The notes below the pieces were generated by a model that made no database searches, was not told where the DNA came from, and saw nothing but the letters and a program-made list of their open reading frames with translations. Source: Laccaria trichodermophora (taxonomy: Eukaryota; Basidiomycota; Agaricomycetes; Agaricales; Hydnangiaceae). Taken from it: a stretch of 64,000 bases of DNA. The DNA lies in assembly GCA_018417955.1 (NCBI GenBank), contig JACTVC010000017.1, positions 558,001-622,000 on the forward strand, read 5' to 3'. Positions 1 through 12,689 of this stretch are shown here, piece by piece (position 1 is the stretch's first letter; each line of letters begins with the position of its first letter). Position numbers and translations under genes: made by a program.

Positions 1-3000
1 GTACTGGCTGAAGAAGAAGCGCCTCTCGGTGCAAGGAAATTGCTTCATCAAGGTTGTTTGAAGCACCCCACCATTTATAACGAGTGTGAAGGGCATTGGC
101 GATTCTATTGAGTGACTGGGCGCGATCTGGATGAGGTGCTGGTTCCAGACCATGACGAAATGCAGTAATCTTGTTGTCCAAGTCTCTGTTAGACTGGCTT
201 TGTTTGTGTAATCTCTCATAGGCAAACCCTAACGCCTTCCATGTCTGCATATCAAGTGGCTGGAGTCGTATGGCAATCTCAAGACATTGAATGTGATATG
301 ACAGTGTGGTGACGTCTTCCTCCCCAATCATAACAGCTACCTCATAAGGCAACGCAGACTTTTGGATGCCGTCAAGAGAGAAGTTATGGCCATCCTGGAA
401 TCTGGCTGTGATACAAGGTAGAAACAGTGTAGCCCAATGACGCATCGCTTCCTCCGATATCAGATCCATACCCACTGTACCGCTCAGTGGTACCAATTGT
501 TGACGTGGGGTTCCACTTGAAAAGTGCAGAGGCCAAAATTTGACAGCATATGGTTCTACACCACGAAGCTCTGCGTAAGTGCAAGTCTTTCCCCGAAAAG
601 ATGGGAGTAACTCGACAAATACAATCTCAAGGCATCTATTTGCCAATATGTAGTGCGCTTCAAGTTCTGTAATGGTAATAGCTTGAAATCTCTTGTCATC
701 AGACTCTGTGGTGATGAATTCAACAAACGACGCATGGAATCGTTCTGTTGCTGGAGATACAAGATTAGTTTTGGGGTCACCCTGCGTTTGCAAGGCTGCC
801 AGCCGTTGGTGAATTTCCTCTGTGGCGGGCCCAGGTATGTCTAAGAGATGCACGAAATCGCCAATTGGCAGGGCTTCCTGCAGAACTAATGTTGCTGCAA
901 GGAACTTTCTGAGTATCCCTCGAATGTGTGGAGGGAAAGAGGCCAAAATAGCACCACGATATAGACGCTCAAGCTGCCCGCCTTCTGGACCATCTTTCTG
1001 ATTGATCACCTTCTCTTCAGACGACAGGATTTGATCAAGTATTTCGTGCGGATATCTAGTATCAAATTTATTCGTTACCAACAATCGTGCCGTTGCTGCC
1101 CAGATAAGGAGACCATCAGCACGAGCTGCCAATCGATGGATTTTGTCATCGTCGGGCTTGCGCCCTCTCCAGTTTATATCACCTGATAAGAAGTGCTGAT
1201 GGAAGTAACACTCGATAACTGTCTGTGAGGCCGGGGGAAGAGGGTATTTGCGGCGGGCTGGCATCTTATTGACAACCCATTCAATGGAGTAATTGAAGCG
1301 ACTTGTCAGGACAAATTTCAAAGGAGAGGGCGATGAAATATGCACAAGTTCCGCCAGGAATGATTCATAATTTCGCCATTCATCCAGACCATCCACAACA
1401 ACGACAAGCTGATAAGGGTACCCGAGCGCACGAATTGGGTCGAAAATATATGCCATGAAATAATCCCTAAGCCCGTCGTGTGGGCCATCGAGCGTCCTTG
1501 CAGCATCGGCAATCTTAGCGATGGCTTGCGGATACATCGCGCCAAGCTGTCTGGAGATCATCTGGATGACCCTCTTGGGGGACTCTGTAGTCAAATTGGT
1601 GAGAAATATACCCCCAGCAAGGCGGTCCTCCGATTTGAGAAGGTGGACCAATTCCTGAGCGACGGTCGATTTACCTAGGCCAGTGGCACCATGTACCCAG
1701 AGGACAGACTCTGGGGCGTTAGCTATCCAGTCGGAAACATCCTGTATAACGTCATCTCGACTTTTCTCAAGATATTCATTGCGTGTAAAGTCTGGATGGC
1801 TTGGCAGGCTGTTCAGTGATGCGAAATCTGGTTGATGTCAATTTACTTCACCGCGCAGTCAGAAATCTCGGACTCACCAAATTTCCGGTTGAGTTCCTCC
1901 GTATCCAGCTTTATATTTACCGAATTTTCCGTCTAATCACAAGTTCGTCAAAGACCTGTGGCATTACGAGGACGTCACAAACCTGAAACAATTGGATTGC
2001 GGCATTCAGCCTTACTCTCATAGCTCCGAGGTCACCCATGTGAGCACTTTGTTGCAAGTACCGTGAAAGCAGATTGAGTCGACTAAGTTTGTCACATTCT
2101 CTAGCTATGCTTCCGAGGGTCCTATGTAAATTTCAGGTCAATACGATATAGCTTCCGGATATGACTGCTTTTCCCCACTTTGTAAATTCGTTGAGGGCTC
2201 GTTTGAGATTCTTTGATGGCCCCGCCATACTCTCAGAACAAATGACAGTGCAAGACAGAACGAATTCTCCAGCTGTAGCTGCTACTTGTTTCATTTCGCT
2301 ATAATTCGAGCGAGTTTGCTGATGGCAATGAGAATTACAGCATAGAAAGGAATTTCGAGGACGTACCGAGACGGCCTGCAACATAGTAACGACTATTCCT
2401 ATTAATGGTCGGACCCACGGTACTGGTATCAAAGAGCTGGCTTCTTTTACGAGGCTGAGGATGCTGATGGTTGTCCCGATGGTTATATCCAGCACTTTGG
2501 ATAGTTTCTCTGACGTTCCGTCTTCGCCATCGCTCATGAATGAAGGCTGAACGATGTGTGAATGGCGTGATCTTGGGTCGGACAAACCGGATTGTCGAAA
2601 CTTACTTTGATCCTCTCAATATCTTTGTTTATCATAATCATGAATTCATCCAAAGATTTGCCGTCGCCACTGAGTTGAATAGTCTTGAGCTTTGCAACTG
2701 TCCTAAACGGTGGACAGAGACATTCGAAACAATCAGGTCTATATGAGATATATGAGATCAATGCCAAATTCTTACTCGTTGAACGCCGTTATCGCCCGTG
2801 TGGCTTCTGCACGCTGGGCATCGGTAGCGGATGCAAGTTGTACGCTGAACCGCGCGCAGGTTTCGAGAACTTCGGTAAGCTAAAGGATAAGACAGTTGAG
2901 AACTCTCAATATGCATTATACACTCGCAAACATTACCTGGCCTTCCGAGTCATTATTACGGATTACAACGATAAGCTGGATGAGCCTCTTGAGTTCGGAA

Positions 3001-3221
3001 CTTTCTTGGAGGGTATGCGCGATAGAGAGAATGGCCATATCTCGTTTGAAAGATTTGCCTTTCGTGAATACTTTGGTGGATGTTGGTTCTGTATTGTGAG
3101 GATTCAGCACCGGAGGTTCTACAGTGCCTGCCAAGTCAGTGGGTTGCGGGGTTCTAGATCGCAAATGAAGCAATTGCATGAACTTATCACGTTTACGATC
3201 CCCTGTAGGTTTAGGTGCCAT
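1..3221 (-). CDS. NACHT-domain NTPase with TPR-like C-terminus (partial, runs off left edge)
   Basis: A multi-exon minus-strand gene, starting at 3221 and open to base 1. Exons that join in frame are 3221-2937, 2879-2776, 2702-2606, 2546-2367, 2318-about 2140, about 2121-1983, 1932-1878 and 1827-1. The residues after the eighth acceptor include a Walker A loop (GATGLGKST, near 1690-1665) and a Walker B-like strand (LVVVVDGLDEW, near 1410-1375). Towards the left edge the translation has a TPR-like look (LNRIANALHTRYKWWGASN near 100-50). NACHT NTPases of this build are STAND-type signalling proteins, in fungi linked to self/non-self recognition and cell death; that role is inferred from the family. 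The join between exons 5 and 6 (near 2160-2120) is unresolved: the only visible gap is about 24 nt, so a frameshift is possible there. The last exon shows no stop codon in 1.8 kb, which argues for a live gene. Confidence 0.8.
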
Positions 3222-4379
3222 AGCTGGGAAAGTTGAAGTGGGTGTACAGAGGAAAGGTTGTCGACCACACTCACCGCTGAGCGTTGATCCTCGAGGCCTC
3301 GAGGCCCAAGCACCGCCCTGCAGAGCCTAGTCTGCCCAAGCTAGGAACAAGGTTCGACTCCTCGCTCACGCGAGTGCCATTCGCGTACCACCCTGCAGAC
3401 CCCGGACCGAAATCGCGAAAGCGGTAAAACATACATGTAAACACAATCTCGAAAGTTGGTTGTGCAAACATCACCGCAAATTCCTTGCAAATTCCACCTC
3501 TTCCTAGCTCAGCCCTCCCTATGCAAAAGAATGCACAAACACATGCTCGACCGTGCTCTCGCTTCAGAAGAACTTAAGATCTTGCCTGAGAGGGAAAGAC
3601 GGGGAGGAACAGGATGTGCCATTGAGCCCCGAAATGGAATCAGAGTCGGGCCTATGCTTATCCGTTGCTTAGGTATGTGCTTCCACTGTGGCTTTTGTAC
3701 TTTGACGCGCCGCATCATACTAGGGCTGTATAGTCCCTCTTTATACTCGCCCACGTCCACAATCGCATCAAGACACCACATATGTTAGTCACATTATCCC
3801 TTACCTAATGGAGTAGCCGGAGGTGACAAAACACCATACCACATGGGCCCAGCCGGACAGCCCGAATCTTATGATGTGCCTTTAGTGATGGTGCAGCCAC
3901 AATCCTTACAGGGACTCACTAGCATGCGCTGGCTGTCCTTTTCACCGACGGCGTAGTGTCCCACCGGCGGAGATGTCCTGATGCCCGGTGGGGAGAGTTG
4001 CGGTGTACCCTGTCCTCTGGCAGCACAAGTTGCGGCATACCATGTAAACATAGGTGATCATACATAGTGATAGGGCTGCAGTCATCAGTTAAATGTCATG
4101 AATGTGAGCCATTACAACTGAAAAATATACTGAATGATTAATCACAATGAGAGTCCTACTGCAAGGTGATGAGATACTGTAATTTCTTTTGAAACACAAG
4201 CAGTCTTCATTAACTATTGTCCATATCATGTCCCCCCAGAGATACAGCTGAATATAACACACCAGCAGAACACCTTCCAATAAAAACACATTGCCTTTTC
4301 ATAAGAGACACTTTTTGAATAGCTGTGTTGGAGGTCTAGAGCAATATATATATATATATAATAAAGCTCTGTTGCAGCA
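3222..4379. other. Intergenic stretch without a recognisable gene
   Basis: I see no convincing coding exon here. A degenerate tRNA T-loop-like word (GGTTCGACTCC) lies near 3350, but the rest of a cloverleaf cannot be drawn. A short AT dinucleotide run sits near 4344-4361, just before the tandem repeats begin. Confidence 0.4.
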
Positions 4380-4384
4380 GTGCA

Positions 4385-5105
4385 GTTTTTTCAAAGAGGC
4401 ACTGCAAGACCAATGTATTTTTTTCACCACTGGCACAATGTATTATTTTTTAAATTGGCACCGCCGGAGCAATGTATTTTTTTTAGGTGGCACTGCCAGC
4501 ACAATGTATTACTTTTTAAAATGGCACTGCCAGAGCAATGTATTCTTTTTAAAATGGCACCGCTGGCACAATGTATTCTTCTTTAAAATGGCACTGCCAG
4601 CACAATGTATTACTTTTTAAAATGGCACCGCCGGGGCAATGTATTACTTTTCGAAATGGCACCGCCGGAGCAATGTATTTTTTTACACCACCAGCACAAT
4701 GTATTACTTTTTAAAATGGCACTGCTGGCACAATGTATTATTTTTTTAAATGGCACCGCCGGGGCAATGTATTACTTTTCGAAATGGCACCGCCGGAGCA
4801 ATGTATTTTTTTAAAATGGCACCACCAGCACAATGTATTAATTTTTAAAATGGCACCGCTGGCACAATGTATTATTTTTTTAAATGGCACCGCCGGGGCA
4901 ATGTATTACTTTTCGAAATGGCACTGCCGGAGTAATGTTTTTTTTTTTTTTTCAAAAATGGCACCGCCGGGGCAATCTATTTCTCTTAAAAATGGCACTG
5001 CCGGGGCAATTGTTTTTTTATTAAAATGGCACCAAGGCAATGTATTCTTCTTTAAAACACCACCACCAGAGCATAAATGGCACCACCAGAGCAATATGCT
5101 CTGCC
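4385..5105. repeat. Tandem array, unit about 31-33 bp
   Basis: Roughly twenty imperfect copies of a unit with the core ATGGCACCGCCGGGGCAATG followed by a T-rich spacer (TATTACTTTT or similar). Copies differ mainly at the CCGCCGG core (also CTGCCAG, CCGCTGG, CCACCAG). Several overlapping frames stay open because of the repeats; those translations are repeat artefacts rather than proteins. Confidence 0.9.
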
Positions 5106-5139
5106 TTTGAAATTGCTCTGGCAGAGTAGTGTTTGCATA

Positions 5140-5625
5140 TTTTTGGAGGGTATATTGCAGGAGGTATATTGCGGGAGGTATATTGCGGGAGGTATATTGC
5201 AGGAGGTATATTGCGGGAGGTATATTGTGGGAGGTATATTGCAGGAGGTATATTGCGGGAGGTATATTGCGAAGGGTATATTGCAGCTGCAGAGGGTATA
5301 TTGCAGGGGGTATATTGCAGTATATTGCAGCTGTGGAGGGTATATTGCGGGAGGTATATTGTGGGAGGGAGGTATATTGTGGGAGGTATATTGCGGGAGG
5401 TATATTGCAGGAGGTATATTGCAGGAGGTATATTGCAGGAGGTATATTGTGGGAGGGAGGTATATTGTGGGAGGTATATTGCGGGAGGTATATTGCAGGA
5501 GGTATATTGCAGGAGGTATATTGCAGGAGGTATATTGCGGGAGGTATATTGCAGAGGGTAGATTGCGGCTGCAGAGGGTATATTGCGGGAGGTATATTGC
5601 AGAGGGTATATTGCAGCTGCAGTGG
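5140..5625. repeat. Tandem array, unit about 14 bp
   Basis: About thirty copies of GGAGGTATATTGCG with variants (GCAG, GTGG, GAAG in place of GCGG), broken by occasional GCTGCAG insertions near 5283, 5331, 5569 and 5613. All six frames are largely open through the array, giving long spurious translations of the GGILQEVYC type on both strands. Confidence 0.92.
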
Positions 5626-5734
5626 ATAGACTACAGAGGGGAGACTCATCTGGATCCTTCAAAGGGGTTTGGAAGAAAGCATATAAATCTTTGTACATGC
5701 TCACAAGTGTGTTTTGAAGAGTTATTTATGTGAA

Positions 5735-6220
5735 ATACCTTTTCACAGATTGTTTCAGCTGCACAGAATGTAAAAATGACTGTCAACCCACATAAAAACT
5801 ACCTCTGGAAAGCTGGAGAAAGCAGGATTTGAACAGGCTAGACCCAACAGTAAGTTACCTAAGAAAAGAAAAAGTCTTGATGGTGTTCATTGTAAATTTT
5901 AACTTTTCACAAGCTGTTTCAGCTCTGCAGAACATAATAATGGCTGTTACCTCATGTAAAAGCCACCTCTGTAAAGCTGGAGAAGTCAGGATTCGAACAA
6001 GCTAGGCCCGACGATAAGTTGTTTGGGGAAAAGAAAAGTCTTGATGGTTTCTATCATAAAAAGTACCATTTCACAGGTTGTTTCAGCCCCGCAACATGTA
6101 ATAATGACTTTTGACTCATGTAAAAACCACCCTTGAAAAGCTTGAAAAGGGACAATTCTAACGAGCTAGGCCCGACGATAAGTTGTTCAGGAAAAAAAAA
6201 AGTCTTGATGATTTTTGTTG
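5735..6220. repeat. Three tandem copies of a unit of about 160 bp
   Basis: Three diverged copies start near 5740, 5905 and 6070. Each holds TTTCACAG-TTGTTTCAGC, a CTCATGTAAAA-CCACC block, an AGGATTCGAAC-like word and an AAAAGTCTTGATGGT block, in that order. The ATTCGAAC word resembles a tRNA B box, so a tRNA-derived origin is possible but unproven. Confidence 0.75.
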
Positions 6221-6689
6221 TAATGCCACAATGCAGTCAAGGTTTGATAGAGATTATCAACATAAAACCCTCTTTTCTGTGTTTGTCAACAAAAACAAAA
6301 TATCTCTTGAAGATTTTAACATGGTAATTACCATGGCATTGAGGTCTATCACCTGGCTGGTTTTCAGGTTACATGGATTGAAATTGGGTGAGTGCGTCGT
6401 TGTTTGTCGGGATGCAGGGTCTGTTTGCATGCGGCAGAGGGCCCATGCACCAAGCGCATCACCTCAATTTGGAAATGTCTCAGGCACAAACTGAAACTTT
6501 GATGGTCCCTGCCTGGCAACAAGCAAAATAGCCGGACCATCCTTGTTGCCGCAACACCCTTTTCTGGTCCTGCATAATGCATACTTGGTTATCTCTGGCT
6601 ATTAGAGCCAGAGCTCATATTGAGAGAAAGTGTGCACAGCTAAAGTTTGAAGGACCATCAGATTGGTGGTGTTTTTGGGGCAATGTGTA

Positions 6690-7965
6690 GTGCTTTGCTC
6701 ATAAGAAAATGACACCACTGGCAGAGCAATATTTGCAGGGGTATTGTGTACTTAGATATGTTTTTGGTGTAAATGTGTCAAACACATTCTAACAGGCTGT
6801 TATAAATTTTCAATATAAAATGCTCCGACGGTGTATCATAAAGAAAATGACACCACCGGCGAAGCAATATTTGCGGAGGTATTGTGTACTTAAATATGTT
6901 TTTGGTGTAAACATGTCAAAAATATTCTAACATGCTATTATAAATTTTCAATATAAAAGCAGAGGCGATTTGCGGTGGCTGGTCCGGTGGTGTATAATAA
7001 AAAAATGACACCGGCGGCGAAGCAATATTTGCGGAGGTATTGTGTACTTAAATATCTTTTTAGTTGTAAAGATGTAAATATTCTAACAGGCTATTATAAG
7101 TTTTCAATATAAACGCAGAGGCGACTTGCAGTGGCTGGTCCAGCGGCGTATCATTAAAAAAAATGACACCGCCGGCGAAGCAATATTTGCGGTGGCATGG
7201 TGTACTTAAATATGTTTTTAATATGAACATGTCAAAAATATTTTAACATGCAATTATAAATTTTCAATATAAAAGCGGAGGCGATTTGCGGTGGCTGGCC
7301 CGGCGGTGTATTATAAAAAATGACACCGCCGGCGAAGCAATATTTGCGGTGGCATGGTGTACTTAAATATGTTTTTAATATGAACATGTCAAAAATATTT
7401 TAACATGCAATTATAAATTTTCAATATAAAAGCGGAGGCGATTTGCGGTGGCTGGCCCGGCGGTGTATCATAAAATGACACCGCCGGCGAAGCAATATTT
7501 GCAGTGGCATGGTGTACTTAAATATGTTTTTAGTATAAACATGTCAAAAATATTCTAACAGGCTATTATAAATTTTCAATATAAAAGCGGAGGCGATTTG
7601 CAGTGGCTGGCCCGGCGGCGTATCATAAAAAATGACACCGCCGGCAGGGCAATATTTGTGGAGGTATCATGTACTTGAATATGTTTTTAGTATAAACATG
7701 TCAAAAGTATTCTAACACACTATTATAAATTTTCAATATAAATGCAGAGGTGATTTGTGGTGGCTGGCCCAGCAGCATATCATAAGAAATGACACCGCCG
7801 GTGGGGCAATATTTGTGGAGGTATTGTGTATTTAGATATGTTTTCAGTGTAAATGTATCAAACTTCATTATAATTTTTTTTCTATGTTTGCGGAGTCAAT
7901 GTGTGGTGGTTGGTCCGGCGGTGTACCATAAAAAAATTATATAACCAGTGGAGCAATATTTGCGG
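6690..7965. repeat. Satellite-like array, about nine copies of about 155 bp
   Basis: Copies begin near 6709, 6847, 7005, 7163, 7321, 7478, 7633, 7788 and 7933. Each carries ATGACACCGCCGGCGAAGC followed by AATATTTGCGG, then GTACTTAAATATGTTTTTA, then a CATGTCAAAAATATT block, ATTATAAATTTTCAATATAA and GCGGTGGCTGGCCCGG. The outer copies are more diverged than the inner ones, as expected if the array grows by unequal exchange in its middle. No coding potential. Confidence 0.9.
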
Positions 7966-10790
7966 AGGAATTGCCTTGCTGGTGTACTTAAATACTTTTG
8001 CAGATTAAATGTGTGAAGCTTCTTCCAACAGATCATTCCAATATGTGTCATTTTTGCAGAGGCAATGTGTGGTGCTTAGTCCAGTGGAGTGTTTCAGAAG
8101 CAATGTGCAGTGCTTAGTCTGGCAGAGTGATTCCACTCAAATTGTAGCAAACAGCATACATAGGTTGATAATATTATGCATGATTGATATAAGCCAGACT
8201 TGTAATTCTAAGTATTCAACTGGATGATGGCCGCCGGCGTGTCACCAACACCCTGGCGGAGGGCAGCCCCGCACTGGGTTATGACATTCAAGGTACACCC
8301 AGCCGCTCCAGTGTTATGGGACATTGTTGCTGACGGCCCACACATAGTTACTGGTGGATTGTTCAGGGTCCGGCCGCCCCTTTGACAATGGGGTCTGGTA
8401 ATCAAACCGGCTGTCTGGCTAGCCCCTTACCATTTGATGGATTGTCAGGGCAGGGTGGCCCATTACTAATGAGCCAAGGTGACTAACTTAACTGAAGACA
8501 CCACCACCAGCATCACTATCAGCACCCCTCCTCCTTCCATTCGTCTCCATCGACCCCTACCGGAAACTATCATCGAGGAAGACGTTCGACCACGGCGAAT
8601 GGGAAGTGTCAAGATAAATATCGGTACCTGTTCCTTGGCGCCCGATGTTCGAACATTATCATGCGGGTGGGGTAGTATCTCTATCTTCTGATGGCGCCTT
8701 TGAGGGCGGTTGTTAGGATGGTTTTGAGGAGGTACTGAGGTTGGTTTTGGCTCTCATTCCTCGTCGTAGTATTCGAACCCGCCCATATCGTCCCCCTTGC
8801 ACACACGCACTTGCATTTTCAGTCTTTCCTAGCCATTACTTGACTTGGATGCTGTCGTCAGTCCCTTTCGACCCTCTCACTCTGGCCCTCCTTTTCAACG
8901 TCGTCCACGCCCATCACCTCTTTCCACGCATTCAAAGCCAGCCTTACTTTCCCTTCAGCAAGCATATCCTGTCCATTTCTCCTTGGGATACAGATTCAAA
9001 TTCAACCACGTATAAACCACGACTGGTACCAAGTACTGCTGAACCGTTCATGTTGATCATTATATTCTAGTCAAACGTTCCTTTCTCTGCCTAACTAGCA
9101 TGGCTGCCGTTTTCCGATAAATTCTCCTACCAATTCCGAAGAACAGGTCCATGACAATCCGTCCCCAGCTCATATTCTCTGCCATCATTCCCAGATAACC
9201 GGCCCCTCCCCGTTACCGCCCCAGACAATGGGGCCTTACTATCGCCATTTACGCCTACCACCCCGCTACCACTACCTTTCCCCTTCCCTGATACCATCCC
9301 CCTTGCTTGCTGATATCCCAATCGATCGTCCGCTCGTCCTTGTAATGTGTGCTTGATTGATAATATCGCATCCCGTCCATTCTACGCCTGCATAATCTCG
9401 CATGACGTCCATTCCACGCCTGCATACCGTGTCTCATTCATTTCCTACCCCGTATCACAGTCGTTTCCCACCCCACGATCCCGCATGCCCTGTACCCTGT
9501 TTCTGTCATCTACCATCATTGTAACGCGTACACGCACGTCTATTCTTTTTCTGCTCTCTCTCTTTTTTCTTTCCTGCTCTTCCCCTTTCTTTCTTTGTTT
9601 ACGTTCTTGTATTTCATATCGATATGAAATTTTTCATATCGACGTCAGTCTTGTAACAGACAAGCTATCGCGCTCTCTCATCCCCTGGCCTGGACAAGGG
9701 ACGGTGATAGATAAATCTTTAAGACTTCAACAACTCCTTGGCTTCGCTAGCACTAGCGCTATCGCCAAGAAACTGCAACGATCCACGCACCATGTATCCC
9801 CCCGAGATTCATGTGGTATTGCTGTCAGGGGGTTCCTAGGTCCTGATGATGATGATCACTTCAACTCAATTCTAATTTCAAGTCGATTGTAATTTACTTG
9901 CACTCGGAAATGACGAGTCGATATACGCAATGGCGCCTGTGGTATGAAATGGGCAATGATCGAGACAAACCCTCACAGCTTGCATGTTGAATACCCAATC
10001 AATACCTCTGGCATCGCAGAAAAAAGGTATAACACCTTGGTACTACGTGACCATGAGGGGCTCTTGAGGAGACGCTCAGCTTCATCATCGGTAAACTATA
10101 TTCAATACCAATTCTCCGCCCCACACTAAGAACTTGTGAAAAAGCCCAATGATCGCCCTTTTATGTAGGTTTCTCGGTCTTGCAATGATTGATGAGAAAA
10201 TGGTGATTCCTTTGGTATCTATATCTATATTGAAAGCCCTTGGAGGGGTCGCTTCCATTAATTATCTTAGATTTCCACCCTAAAACAACGTTAACAAATG
10301 TCGGACTTTCTTATTTTAGCTTACAACCATTCCAATTGCTGGTGGCCGTCTCAATTGCTTGAAATGGAAGTGTGTGTGGTTCAAATCGGGTTGGAACCAG
10401 GGTTGAGTCCGGATTCAACCGGGCTCCCCATACTAATATAGCCATCAATAAATTTACTGATCGACCGATGAAATGTTTATAAAGAAAAGTGCATCAGTCA
10501 AGGATTGAACCAAAAACCTCGGGCTCGTGGCCTATGTGCACAAAGACTACAAATTTGTAGTGCGACATAACCATTCGAATACACGACCTATTAGAAAACT
10601 TCCAAGGCCGCTCATATATCCAATCTCTCACCCAAACTAAAACAAGAAAATCTTCCAGTGCTGTAACAGAGGGGAAGTTTTTTCCTGTAATTAATGCATA
10701 GTATGTGGGGCTCTTTTCAATGGAATACAAATTTTTATGAAATCTACTGTACTTCGTTCAAGCCATTGGAACACCGTTGCAATGTGATTG
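7966..10790. other. Long stretch with no supported gene
   Basis: Open frames here (for example 9347-9892 plus, 8741-9070 plus) lack domain resemblance, biased codon use or splice-supported extension, and I do not call them. A perfect 20-bp palindrome lies at 9611-9630. A minus-strand B-box-like word (GGTTCAATCC, near 10500) next to an A-box-like stretch suggests a decayed tRNA or tRNA-derived SINE fragment near 10480-10620. Confidence 0.4.
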
Positions 10791-11109
10791 TGTGAAGCGT
10801 TCACTCTGAACTTCTCACATAGCTGAAGCCAAGAGGGAAGGAGGAGGCAAGAATGGGTGGATCTGGGATCAACACCCATAAGTGAGCAATGAGCAGTTAC
10901 AAGATACTCAGCTGGCCCAACATGATTATGCATACTGTAGGAAGTACAGTCATACAAAGCACTACATGTAGTGCAAGAGGATGGCAAGACTGCTGACAAG
11001 GTGGTGGTTCAAGACAAAAGATCAATATATTATGTAAGATATCCAAATCTAGCTATATACCACTGTTTGACTATGGCCTCTGGGCATTCCCTTCCAATCC
11101 TATATCACA
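10791..11109 (-). repeat. LTR (3' LTR in element orientation)
   Basis: First of the two 319-bp copies. The termini TGTGA and TCACA are inverted repeats of each other. It differs from the partner copy at only a few positions (for example TGTGAAGCG against TGTGGAGCG). Confidence 0.9.
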
Positions 11110-11938
11110 AAGCCCCCCAATGTCCAGAGGGCATGTAAGGAAAACAATGGTGGGGAAGAATAATAGAATAGAAATCCTCTTGCCCCCCAGAGTGAATATC
11201 AGGATAAAATGAGACCAAAAGGTAGCAAAGCAAAGAAGATGAATAAAAGAAAGAAAAAATTTGGCCCCAAATAATTTACTATCTGGAAAGCTGGTCACTG
11301 TAAGCTCCCAGCTTAACCCAGAAATACCCATATGATCCTCCCATTCTCTCTTCCGTGATGTATAACCATGAGTACTGGGAAACCATGCAAGTGGATGGCT
11401 TCCAGGTCATCCATCCCAACTCCATTGCCTTTCCCCATCAAGATGGTGTAGCATGCTTCCATCATACTTGTGGTCTGGGTATAAGACATGTATAGTGTGA
11501 TAGAGGCTTGCGCCTCTCCACTCAGATCGTTGATCCCAACTCAACTCCCTTTACCCATCAAGATGATGTAGCTTGCTTCCATTGTGGTGTGTCATCTGGA
11601 CGTGGGGAGTGTGTAATGGGATAGAGGCTTGCGCCTCTCCTCCCATCTTCCACCTATACTCCCCTACAGCCCCCCACTTTTCCAGTGTGCGAATCTCAAG
11701 AATCAAGCCAGGGAGGATAGAGGCGAAGAGATCGTGCAGTGGAAAATTACAAGCCATGATCGTAAGTTGGTGTCAGAGTAGGTAGAGGTGGTGCCAGTTG
11801 GGTAGGAATGATGAGAGGAAAGAAAGGGGAAGAAAAAAGAAAGAAAAAAAAAAAAAAAAAAAAAAAAAAGTTGTCATAAAACTTGCCCCCCAGAGTGGAC
11901 ACAGGCCATGCAACACACATGCAGCAATCTGTAAGGCT

Positions 11939-12310
11939 ACCATGATTGAAGAAGAGTCCGCCGCGCAACACGTGAGCAGCAACTCCTCAAGACTGATCCG
12001 CCGCAAAACATGCGAGCTGCAATCAGGAGCCAGAAGGTTACCATGATTGAAGAAGAGTCCACCACGTAATGCGCGAGCAGCAACTCCTCAACACTGATCC
12101 GCCGCGAAACACGCGAGCAGCAATCAGTACTTCTGAGGGACTCAGAAGGTTACCATGATTGAAGAAGAGTCCGCCGCGTAATGCGCGAGCTGCAACTCCT
12201 CCACACTGATCCGCCGCGCAACACACGAGCAGCAATCAGCCTTCTGAGAGAAGGTTACCATGACTGAAGAAGAGTCCGCCGCGTAATGCGCGAGCAGCAA
12301 CTCTCAACCA
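11939..12310. repeat. Tandem array inside the LTR element, unit about 100-112 bp
   Basis: About three and a half copies, each starting ACCATGATTGAAGAAGAGTC and carrying two CCGCCGCG-AA-CGCGAGCAGCA motifs per unit. The same motif recurs singly near 13887-13918. A poly(A) run with flanking purines sits just before it (11820-11868). Confidence 0.85.
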
Positions 12311-12689
12311 GTTGAGGTGTCTCCCCAGCCCATAAGAGTCCTCCAATCAAGTCTTAACACCCCAAATAAAGGGGAGATCCTGAGGTAGCCAAAAATGTGT
12401 TTGAGCATAGCGTAGTGATTTCTGGCCCGTTCCTGGGGATCAAATACCCGTTCGAAAGCTACGAACGACGCCTTTCCAACGGTATAATTCGCGTATCGTG
12501 ACGAGCCGTGGTTGTCGAGATAGAGAGGTAATACCCAGAAACTGCAGTTCTGGAGTAAATGCATACTGCAGACCAGGCTGTTGTCCGTTATCGACGTGAA
12601 TAGGTGCGTCGGAAAGGTACGATTCAGGCGTTTCAAACGGGCTATAGAGCGTCCGATGCGAGCAGGTTATGACAATAGGAATGGGGAAA

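Noticed and set aside
3290..3380. Possible tRNA around GGTTCGACTCC
   Set aside because: The T-loop word is present, but acceptor, D and anticodon arms do not pair acceptably.
4906..5733. Long open frames on both strands (up to 247 codons) with repeating GGILQEVYC or QYTSRNIPPAIY-like translations
   Set aside because: They arise from the 14-bp tandem repeat, which leaves all frames open; several overlapping frames are equally long.
3784..8490. The whole satellite block as one large TIR element (GTTAGTCAC-TT at both ends)
   Set aside because: Only about ten bases match in inverted orientation and no target duplication was found.
9347..9892. 181-codon plus-strand open frame
   Set aside because: Low-complexity Ser/Phe/Leu runs, no family resemblance, no splice-supported neighbours.
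10480..10620. Minus-strand tRNA-like sequence with an intron
   Set aside because: The B box is good, but the acceptor stem does not close and the anticodon arm is a palindrome with the wrong loop size; more likely a SINE remnant.
11747..12046. Frames with poly-Phe or poly-Lys
   Set aside because: Produced by the A-rich run at 11820-11868 inside the LTR element.
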